Of a stretch of DNA of 5,224 bases, positions 1 through 5,224 are shown piece by piece (the stretch's first letter is position 1; the number at the start of each line of letters is the position of its first letter). This stretch comes from Comamonas sp. lk (lineage in GTDB: Bacteria > Pseudomonadota > Gammaproteobacteria > Burkholderiales > Burkholderiaceae_C). Both the position numbers and the translations under genes were made by a program. The notes under the pieces were generated by a model. That model was not told where the DNA came from. It searched no databases and saw only the letters and a list, made by a program, of their open reading frames with translations. The stretch lies in the NCBI GenBank assembly GCA_945875225.1, contig CAMCJY010000167.1, positions 1 through 5,224 of the forward strand, in the 5' to 3' direction.

Positions 1-1922
1 AGTTCAGCTACGTGCTGGAGTCGGGTAAGTCGCAGGGCCGCAAGGTCAGCAAAAAACACCCGTTTGAAGGCGTGCTGCCCAATTTGCAGCGGCGTTACCG
101 CGAGACCGAATCGAGCCTGGTGCGCGAAGACCTGGCGCGCTTGCGCAGCACGCACCCCTGCAGCGAATGCAAGGGCACGCGCTTGCGCGCCGAGGCACGT
201 CATGTGAAGGTGGGCGAAGGCAGCCAAGCCCGGGCGATTTTTGAGATCAGCCAAAGCACTTTGCTAGAAGCGCAAAGCTATTTTGAAAGCCTGCAACTGC
301 GCGGCTCCAAGGGCGAGATTGCGGCCAAAGTGGTGCGTGAAATCGGGCTGCGGCTGAAGTTTTTGAATGACGTTGGCTTAAGTTACCTAAGCCTCTCGCG
401 CAGCGCCGAAACGCTGAGCGGCGGCGAGTCGCAACGCATACGGCTGGCCAGTCAGATCGGCTCAGGCCTGACGGGTGTGATGTATGTGCTGGACGAGCCC
501 AGCATCGGCCTGCACCAGCGCGACAACGACCGCCTGATCAGCACCTTGCGCCATTTGCGCGACATCGGTAACAGCGTGCTGGTGGTGGAGCATGACGAGG
601 ACATGATGCGCGCCGCCGACTACGTGATCGACATGGGCCCGGGCGCCGGTTTGCACGGCGGGCAGGTGACTGCACAGGGCAGCTTTGCGCAGGTGCGCGA
701 CAACCCCAACTCGCTGACCGGCAAATACCTGTCGGGCGCGCTGCAAATTGCGATTCCTGAGCACCGCCGCGCATGGTTACCGACCGTGGATAGCCTTGCC
801 TACCAAGCCAAGAACCCTTCGCGCTTTGCACCCAGCCCAGCGGCCGAGCGGCGTGCCGAGCGCGAAGCGCGCCACCGCGCTACCTTGGGCGAGTGGCAAT
901 CGCTGCGCGTGTTGGGCGCCCGTGGCAATAATTTGCAGAACGTCAGCGTGGCGTTTCCGGTGGGCTTGTTGACCTGTGTGACCGGCGTTTCGGGCTCCGG
1001 CAAGTCCACGCTGGTGAACGACACCCTGTACGCCGCTGCCGCGCGCACCATCCACCGCGCCCACGAAGAACCTGCGCCGCACGACAGCATCGAAGGCATC
1101 GAGTATTTCGACAAAGTCATTAACGTGGACCAGTCGCCCATCGGCCGCACGCCGCGCAGCAACCCGGCCACTTACACCGGCTTGTTCACCCCCATCCGCG
1201 AGCTGATGGCCGAAGTGCCGATGGCGCGCGAACGCGGCTACGGCGCCGGCCGCTTTAGTTTTAACGTACCCGCCGGTAGTGGTGGCGGGCGCTGCGAAGC
1301 TTGCCAGGGCGATGGCATGGTGAAAGTGGAAATGCATTTCCTGCCCGACGTCTACGTGCCCTGCGATGTCTGCGCCGGGCAGCGCTACAACCGCGAGACG
1401 CTGGAAGTGCTGTACAAGGGCAAAAACATTGCGCACATATTGGAGCTGACGGTGGAGGCGGCGCTGGACTTTTTTCAGGCCGTGCCCACGCTGGCGCGCA
1501 AGCTGCAAACCCTGATGGACGTGGGCCTGAGCTACATCCGCCTGGGCCAGTCAGCCACCACGCTTTCGGGCGGGGAAGCCCAGCGGGTGAAGTTGGCGCT
1601 CGAGTTGTCCAAGCGCGACACCGGGCGCACGCTCTACATCCTGGACGAGCCCACCACCGGCCTGCACTTTGCCGACATTGCCCTGCTGCTCAAAGTGCTG
1701 CACCAGTTGCGCGATGCGGGCAACACGATTGTGGTGATCGAGCACAACCTGGACGTCATCAAGACCGCGGATTGGGTGATCGACATGGGCCCCGAAGGCG
1801 GTTCGGGCGGCGGCACTTTGGTAGCGGCAGGTACGCCGGAGGACATTGCCGCCACCCCTGGCAGTTTTACCGGCACCTATTTGCAACGGGTATTTCAACG
1901 GGTATTGCAGCGGCGCGCTTAA
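1..1922 (+). CDS. uvrA: UvrABC excinuclease subunit A, C-terminal part (5' truncated by window edge)
   Basis: UvrA is the cytoplasmic ABC-type ATPase dimer that finds bulky DNA lesions and loads UvrB in nucleotide excision repair. The frame is open from base 3 with no start, so roughly the last two-thirds of a ~940-1000 residue protein is present; the GTG at 12 is internal. Visible in order: HPFEGVLPN and RRYRETESS, typical of UvrA; a CxxC pair (159, 168); ABC signature LSGGESQ (414-434); Walker B with LDEPS (477-503); H-loop VVEHDE (582-599); second Walker A GVSGSGKST (984-1010); zinc-module cysteines CxxC-x19-CxxC at 1293, 1302, 1362 and 1371; second signature LSGGEAQ (1563-1583); Walker B ILDEPTTG (from 1635); H-loop IEHN (1737-1748). 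The first Walker A, UvrB-binding domain and first zinc module lie upstream. All visible catalytic motifs are intact. Odd points are a longer inter-domain linker (741-899), a short Gly-rich insertion (1269-1283) and a repetitive C-terminus. It converges with the minus-strand cluster. Confidence 0.98.
   Translation, partial: FSYVLESGKSQGRKVSKKHPFEGVLPNLQRRYRETESSLVREDLARLRSTHPCSECKGTRLRAEARHVKVGEGSQARAIFEISQSTLLEAQSYFESLQLRGSKGEIAAKVVREIGLRLKFLNDVGLSYLSLSRSAETLSGGESQRIRLASQIGSGLTGVMYVLDEPSIGLHQRDNDRLISTLRHLRDIGNSVLVVEHDEDMMRAADYVIDMGPGAGLHGGQVTAQGSFAQVRDNPNSLTGKYLSGALQIAIPEHRRAWLPTVDSLAYQAKNPSRFAPSPAAERRAEREARHRATLGEWQSLRVLGARGNNLQNVSVAFPVGLLTCVTGVSGSGKSTLVNDTLYAAAARTIHRAHEEPAPHDSIEGIEYFDKVINVDQSPIGRTPRSNPATYTGLFTPIRELMAEVPMARERGYGAGRFSFNVPAGSGGGRCEACQGDGMVKVEMHFLPDVYVPCDVCAGQRYNRETLEVLYKGKNIAHILELTVEAALDFFQAVPTLARKLQTLMDVGLSYIRLGQSATTLSGGEAQRVKLALELSKRDTGRTLYILDEPTTGLHFADIALLLKVLHQLRDAGNTIVVIEHNLDVIKTADWVIDMGPEGGSGGGTLVAAGTPEDIAATPGSFTGTYLQRVFQRVLQRRA
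1884..1907 (+). repeat. 12-bp tandem duplication at the 3' end of uvrA
   Basis: Two adjacent 12-base units (1884-1895 and 1896-1907) differ only at the last base, and a partly matching third unit (cagcgg) follows at 1908. In frame they encode QRVF-QRVL-QRRA-like repeats that form the last residues of UvrA. The repeat lies beyond the conserved GTYL residues that close the second ATPase domain. It looks like a small slippage duplication extending the tail; no function is implied. Confidence 0.7.
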
Positions 1923-1944
1923 ACGCTGGCGCCTTAGCGCTTTA
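1920..1944. terminator. Possible weak bidirectional terminator hairpin between convergent genes
   Basis: TAAACGCT (1920-1927) can pair with AGCG-C-TTTA (1936-1944), giving an eight-pair stem with one bulged C (1940) and an eight-base loop GGCGCCTT. The left arm includes the uvrA stop codon. There is no long T-run on either strand, only TTTA on + and TTTA read on -, so intrinsic termination would be weak. Position between two converging genes is the main argument. The remaining gap to 1973 shows no gene or obvious promoter. Confidence 0.3.
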
Positions 1945-1973
1945 ACTGGCAACACGTGAATCCTGGAACGGTT

Positions 1974-2855
1974 TCAAGTGGGCGTCTGCAACAAGTCCAT
2001 CGCTAGGCACAAATCGGCCCAGGCTTTGGCCTTGTCCGCCGCTTGGCGCAGCAAGGCCTGCGGGGTGTAAGTCACCAGCACGGGCACACCCTGATAGCGA
2101 TAGACCTGGCCGCGCTGGCGACCCAGCGGCAGTACCGCTTCTTGCGGATGGTCTTGCAGCAATACCTGGTTCGCAAAACGGCCCATAGCCAAAATCACAG
2201 CCGGTTGCACCAGGGCAATTTCACGTTGCAAGTAGGCGGCGCATTGGGCTAGTTCGGCGGCCTGTGGCACACGGCCCTGGGGCGGGCGGCATTTGCTCAC
2301 CGTGGTGACGTAGGCGGCTTCCAAGCCAGGTGCCAGCTCGCCGCGCGTGGCGCCCACGGCTTTGAGCATATTGGCCAGCAGCAAACCGGCTTCGCCGGTA
2401 AAGGGTTGGCCTGCGGCGTCTTCGTCTTCACCCGGCGGGTCGCCCACCACCATCCAGCGCGCGCGCCGCCCGGCCTGGGCGCTGAGCATGCTGTGGCTGC
2501 GCCCGGCGCACAAACCGCAGGCCTGGCAATCGGCGGCGGTGCGCGCCAGAGCGTCCCAGTCCATGGTGGCTATTTGGCTCAGGTCGTTGGCGCCGTCGCC
2601 GCGCTGAACCATGGGCAGGCGGCCAGGGCTGGCGGCTGGGCTTGCAGCCCTTTCAGGATTCGGGGAAAGGGGCCTGAGCGCCGCCTGGGCATTCGGGGTG
2701 GCGCGCAACAGGTCTTGGGAGCCCACTGGGTTTACGGCCGCCGCGCCCGGCAAGGTGCTGGAATCGGCCAGAGCGAAATCGGTGCCCGGCAACCAAACGC
2801 GCACGCCCATCTCCAAGAGCATGGCGCGTTGGCGGGTGTCTAAAGAAAGCGGCAT
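1974..2855 (-). CDS. Uracil-DNA glycosylase, family 4-like, with atypical active-site motifs
   Basis: Family 4 enzymes are iron-sulfur proteins that remove uracil from DNA to start base-excision repair. This 293-residue protein has an N-terminal segment starting LDTRQRAMLLEMGVRVW, then a Pro/Ala-rich, probably flexible stretch (about 24-98), then the glycosylase domain. Iron-sulfur candidates are C110 and C113 (with C116 next to them), C189 and C205. Motif 1 is GDPPGEDEDAAGQPFTGEAG (138-157), where family 4 usually has GE(A/G)PG; the later E145-D146 and F152 are kept. SKCRPPQGRVP (187-197) has Gly where an Asn is usual, and T185 sits where YxTN normally has Asn. Motif 2 reads TYTPQALLR (262-270), with T264 in place of the usual catalytic-motif His. 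The fold assignment is firm, but activity is uncertain. It is the last gene of the cluster; its ATG lies 7 bases after the rimI stop, with only a weak GGAT ribosome site, so translation is probably coupled. Confidence 0.88.
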   Translation of the reverse strand: MPLSLDTRQRAMLLEMGVRVWLPGTDFALADSSTLPGAAAVNPVGSQDLLRATPNAQAALRPLSPNPERAASPAASPGRLPMVQRGDGANDLSQIATMDWDALARTAADCQACGLCAGRSHSMLSAQAGRRARWMVVGDPPGEDEDAAGQPFTGEAGLLLANMLKAVGATRGELAPGLEAAYVTTVSKCRPPQGRVPQAAELAQCAAYLQREIALVQPAVILAMGRFANQVLLQDHPQEAVLPLGRQRGQVYRYQGVPVLVTYTPQALLRQAADKAKAWADLCLAMDLLQTPT

Positions 2856-2862
2856 AGGCCCA

Positions 2863-3306
2863 TTATCCGAGTTGCAAGCGCATCACCAGCGCATCCTCGC
2901 GCTGACCGCGCCCGGCAGCGTAATACGCCTTGCGCTGACCGACCACTTCAAAGCCATGGCTTTGGTAGACCTTGATGGCGCGGGCGTTGCCCACCCGCAC
3001 CTCCAGCCACAAGATGCGCGCCGCTTCGCTGACAGCCCACAATCGCGCGGCGTCCAGCATCAAGCGGCCCCAGCCCTGGCGCTGGTAGCTGGGGTCCACC
3101 GTGATGTTCAAAACATGCGCCTCCGCTACGCCGGGCATGACCACGAAGTAGCCCAGCAGCGTATCGCCTCCGAGCAGCAGGCGCGCGTGGTAGCCGCTGT
3201 GCAATACATCGCTGAAATTGGCGCGTGACCAGGGGTGGGCATAGGCGCGTTGCTCCACTTCCATCACCCGCGCCAGGCTGGGCATGTCCATGGCCGCTAT
3301 GCGCAC
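2863..3306 (-). CDS. rimI: Ribosomal protein S18 alanine N-acetyltransferase (GNAT family)
   Basis: RimI transfers acetyl from acetyl-CoA to the N-terminal alanine of ribosomal protein S18. The GNAT fold shows EQRAYAHPWS near the start, then the acetyl-CoA pyrophosphate loop QRQGWGR after NITVDPSY, then LWLEVRVGNARAIKVYQSHGF. The LEVR Glu and the VYQ Tyr match the proposed catalytic pair of Escherichia coli RimI (E103 and Y115). REDALVM closes the protein, as in the E. coli enzyme. I chose the GTG at 3306 because GGAG (3316-3319) sits 9 bases upstream and the resulting 147 residues match the 148 of E. coli. Alternatives are ATG at 3348 (161 residues, overlapping tsaB by 23 bases, no visible ribosome site) and ATG at 3462 (199 residues), which is unlikely because it adds a Pro/Arg-rich leader read out of frame from tsaB. 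It follows tsaB and precedes the glycosylase gene in the likely operon. Confidence 0.93.
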   Translation of the reverse strand: MRIAAMDMPSLARVMEVEQRAYAHPWSRANFSDVLHSGYHARLLLGGDTLLGYFVVMPGVAEAHVLNITVDPSYQRQGWGRLMLDAARLWAVSEAARILWLEVRVGNARAIKVYQSHGFEVVGQRKAYYAAGRGQREDALVMRLQLG

Positions 3307-3315
3307 CTCGGCACG

Positions 3316-3319
3316 CTCC
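3316..3319 (-). promoter_or_regulatory. Ribosome binding site (GGAG) supporting the rimI GTG start
   Basis: On the minus strand GGAG lies 9 bases before GTG (3306-3304) and just after the tsaB stop TAA (3328-3326). It is the best Shine-Dalgarno match near any candidate rimI start; the ATG codons at 3348 and 3387 have none. This supports the short form of RimI but does not exclude coupled initiation at 3348. Confidence 0.5.
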
Positions 3320-3325
3320 AGCGCT

Positions 3326-4183
3326 TTAGGTCCCGGCTGTCTGCGCATGCGTTGCGGTGGCGTGAACAGGCGCAGGTGCGGCCTCATTGGAGGCCAGGCC
3401 CGCTTTGTGGGCTTTCTCCAAAGCGCGCTCGCCCGTGGTCTTGGCGACTTTGTCGCGCACATACAAAGGCAAAGCCTGATCGGGCGCTACGCATGCACCC
3501 GCCGCTATCAAGGCCGGAGCCACTTGCAATAGGGCCAAAGCCTGCGGCAGGGCTTCGCAACAGAACAGGCCCTCAGGGGCCGACAGACGCTCGCCATAGT
3601 TGGCAAATACATTGCCGGCCCAGGCACGCCAAGCCGGCGCCGCCATCATCACCTGCCCAGGCTGCATGTCGCCCTTGCCGGGCGACGAACTTGCAGCAGA
3701 TTGCGCCCAGTCCGCCACTTGCTCGGGCGCCAGAAGGCAAGGCGCTTGCAATGGGGTCCATACGTCGATGGCAAATGCGTAGGTGGCGGCATAGACCTCG
3801 TCCATGCGGGCGTCAAGCAAAGCGCTCACACGACCCTGCGCGGCCTGCGGCGCATGGGCTGCCCGGGCACTTTGCGCCAAAGCCAGTAAGGAGGACACAG
3901 GCAACACCGGAACACCTGCGCCATACGCCAGCCCCTGCGCGACCGAGCAGGCGGTACGCAAGCCGGTAAAGGAGCCTGGGCCGCTGCCAAAGCAAATCGC
4001 ATCCAGGTCTTGCAAGCGCAGATCGGCCTGGCGCAGCAAGTCCATGGCAGCGGCGATCAGGCTGCCCGAGGCAGCCGCACCGCCTGCGCCCTGGTGCTGC
4101 CAGTAGCGCGGGCCCGCCGGGGTACTGCGCTGCACGGCCACGCTGAGAGCGTCAGTACTGGTGTCAAAGGCCAGAAGATGCAT
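3326..4183 (-). CDS. tsaB: tRNA t6A37 threonylcarbamoyltransferase complex subunit TsaB
   Basis: TsaB (YeaZ) is a partner of TsaD and TsaE in placing the threonylcarbamoyl group on A37 of tRNAs that read ANN codons. It has an ASKHA-type fold and acts as the TsaD dimerisation partner rather than the catalyst. The sequence opens MHLLAFDTSTDALSVAV, followed by the hallmark FGSGPGSFTGLR (65-76), AQGLAYGAGVPVLPVSSL (82-99), LLDARMDEVYAA (122-133) and the C-terminal PLYVRDKVAKTT (239-250). At 285 residues it is longer than E. coli TsaB (231). The extra length is an Ala/Ser/Gly-rich stretch around 160-180 and a low-complexity tail after about 255. The ATG at 4183 gives the expected N-terminal strand, 14 bases after the stop of the transporter gene, and no clear Shine-Dalgarno site is visible, so coupling to the upstream gene is likely. 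Adjacency to rimI is common in proteobacteria. Confidence 0.96.
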   Translation of the reverse strand: MHLLAFDTSTDALSVAVQRSTPAGPRYWQHQGAGGAAASGSLIAAAMDLLRQADLRLQDLDAICFGSGPGSFTGLRTACSVAQGLAYGAGVPVLPVSSLLALAQSARAAHAPQAAQGRVSALLDARMDEVYAATYAFAIDVWTPLQAPCLLAPEQVADWAQSAASSSPGKGDMQPGQVMMAAPAWRAWAGNVFANYGERLSAPEGLFCCEALPQALALLQVAPALIAAGACVAPDQALPLYVRDKVAKTTGERALEKAHKAGLASNEAAPAPVHATATHAQTAGT

Positions 4184-4197
4184 AGTTCGCGCGCGGT

Positions 4198-5224
4198 TCA
4201 GGGCTTTTCAAGGGCCAAGTCCGGCAGCGGCGTTGCCGGGGCCTGTGCCACTTTGCGTACGCCAAACACAATGCCGCAGCTGACCAGGGCCAGACCGGCC
4301 AGCACGTTCCAAGGCAAGGGTTCGCCCAAAAACAAGGCCGCGCACAAAGCAGACAGGCCGGGCACCACCGCTGTCATCATGGTCGAGCGTACCGGACCGT
4401 AGTACTGAATCATTTTGGTAAAGCCGATGCCCGAGACCACCACCGAACCGACACCCTGAAAACCCATTTGAAACACAATTTCGCGCCAGGGCGCTTGCAA
4501 TACCTGGCCGGGTAACCACCCCATCAGACAAGCCAGGGAATAGGCCGGCACGTACATCACAAAAGCGAAAGCGGTGATGCCAATGGTGGCCTGCACCGCG
4601 TCCAAGGCAAAGCGGCGTACCAGCACGCTGTACATAGACCAGCACATGGCAGCCAGCACAAACAAAACATCGCCGCGCCAAACGCCGCTGCCATCAAACG
4701 CATGCAAGAGGCTGGCGCCACCCACCAGGGCATCGCCGCAAACGATCAAACCCAGGCCCAGCGCCCGACCCCAGCGTATGCGCTCGCCCAATAGCAGCAA
4801 GGCGAGCAAGGTAGTCCACAAGGGCAGGCTGCCGGGCAACAGCACCGAGGCATGGGCCGCAGGCGCGAAAGCGAACCCGCTATAGGCCAGCGTGGCGTAG
4901 AGCAAACCGCCAAACAAACCGATACGCCAGGTAATAGCCCAGGGCAAGGGCGAGACGCCACCAAGCGAGCCGCGCCCCGGCGCAAGCGGGTCCAACTGCT
5001 TGCGGGCCGTGCGTGTGATCCACCAGCCCCAGGGCAGCAAGACCAGCGCCGCGCCCCATAGGCGGGCATAGACCACATCCAAAGGCAAAAGTGTGCCGCC
5101 GCGCGCAGGGTCGGCCGTAGCGCGCGCGATCACGATAAAAGCCGTCCAGATGGATACGGTCACCACCGCAGCGATGCGGCCTTGTGCAGCGGGAGACAGG
5201 CCCAAAGGCGATGCGGCGGGGACA
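4198..5224 (-). CDS. DMT superfamily transporter, EamA domains (5' end beyond window)
   Basis: This is an inner-membrane protein of the drug/metabolite transporter superfamily; the substrate cannot be told from sequence. Counting from the TTG at 5205, hydrophobic segments fall at about 11-29, 43-63, 94-113, 118-139, 147-164, 179-195, 206-230, 246-262, 276-295 and 298-316, the ten-helix, two-repeat EamA plan. Both repeats end in the typical pattern: LPLWTTLLALLLLGERIRWG (127-146) and PGLSALCAALFLGEPLPW (282-299), each followed by a Gly-rich last helix. A Pro-rich cytoplasmic tail closes it. The TTG at 5205 has no ribosome site, and the frame stays open (reading VPAASPLG...) to the right edge, so the true start probably lies just outside. 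It is the first visible gene of the cluster, 14 bases before tsaB, so it may be co-transcribed; no functional tie to tRNA modification or repair is evident. Confidence 0.9.
   Translation of the reverse strand, partial: VPAASPLGLSPAAQGRIAAVVTVSIWTAFIVIARATADPARGGTLLPLDVVYARLWGAALVLLPWGWWITRTARKQLDPLAPGRGSLGGVSPLPWAITWRIGLFGGLLYATLAYSGFAFAPAAHASVLLPGSLPLWTTLLALLLLGERIRWGRALGLGLIVCGDALVGGASLLHAFDGSGVWRGDVLFVLAAMCWSMYSVLVRRFALDAVQATIGITAFAFVMYVPAYSLACLMGWLPGQVLQAPWREIVFQMGFQGVGSVVVSGIGFTKMIQYYGPVRSTMMTAVVPGLSALCAALFLGEPLPWNVLAGLALVSCGIVFGVRKVAQAPATPLPDLALEKP

Noticed and set aside
252..277. Competing small hairpins (CAAAG-CTTTG and CTTTGC-GCAAAG) in uvrA
   Set aside because: The stems are only 5-6 pairs, lie within conserved coding sequence and have no T-run or regulatory context.
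777..1508. 243-codon open frame on the minus strand inside uvrA
   Set aside because: It is antisense to the zinc module and second ATPase domain of an intact uvrA. Its translation is low-information, rich in Ala, Val, His and Arg, and it has no recognisable motif; long shadow frames are expected in GC-rich genes.
1301..1945. 214-codon plus-strand frame overlapping the end of uvrA
   Set aside because: It is the shifted frame of uvrA with compositionally biased Arg/Ala/Gly/His content and no family resemblance.
3349..3462. N-terminal extension of RimI from the ATG at 3462
   Set aside because: The added residues are Pro/Arg-rich with no GNAT similarity, lie wholly over the tsaB 3' end and make the protein 50 residues longer than E. 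coli RimI.
3235..3969. 244-codon plus-strand frame opposite rimI and tsaB
   Set aside because: It spans two well-supported genes on the other strand. Its Pro/Arg/Ala-rich translation is typical of antisense frames in GC-rich DNA.
5203..5205. TTG as the true start of the transporter gene
   Set aside because: There is no Shine-Dalgarno match before it and the frame remains open to the window edge, so an upstream start outside the window is more likely.

Overview
The window looks like a chromosomal housekeeping region of a betaproteobacterium, most likely order Burkholderiales and probably a Comamonadaceae relative such as Rhodoferax, Polaromonas or Limnohabitans. The basis is GC-rich coding DNA, the style of the TsaB, RimI and uracil-DNA glycosylase proteins, and the gene order tsaB-rimI-udg. 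The genus is an inference; no database search was possible.

Layout: bases 1-1922 (+) are the C-terminal part of uvrA, the damage-recognition ATPase of nucleotide excision repair, with its 5' part off the left edge. A 51-base gap follows, holding only a weak terminator-like hairpin. The rest is one tightly packed minus-strand cluster, read from right to left. It starts with a DMT/EamA-family membrane transporter that runs off the right edge, followed by tsaB (tRNA t6A synthesis), rimI (ribosomal protein S18 N-acetyltransferase) and a family-4-like uracil-DNA glycosylase. Gaps in the cluster are 14, 19 and 7 bases, so an operon is likely. Its promoter should lie beyond the right edge.

Functionally, the cluster joins translation-linked genes (tsaB, rimI) to a base-excision repair gene that faces uvrA. 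The two repair genes are on opposite strands and converge. No mobile element, CRISPR array, tRNA, rRNA or phage gene was seen, and no stretch over 300 bases lacks a gene.

Nothing points to a new multi-gene system. The most noteworthy signal is that the uracil-DNA glycosylase keeps its four iron-sulfur cysteines but departs from the family consensus at several active-site motif positions, including a threonine where the motif normally has histidine. Smaller points are a lengthened linker and a short glycine-rich insertion in UvrA, a 12-base tandem repeat forming the end of UvrA, and an ambiguous rimI start.
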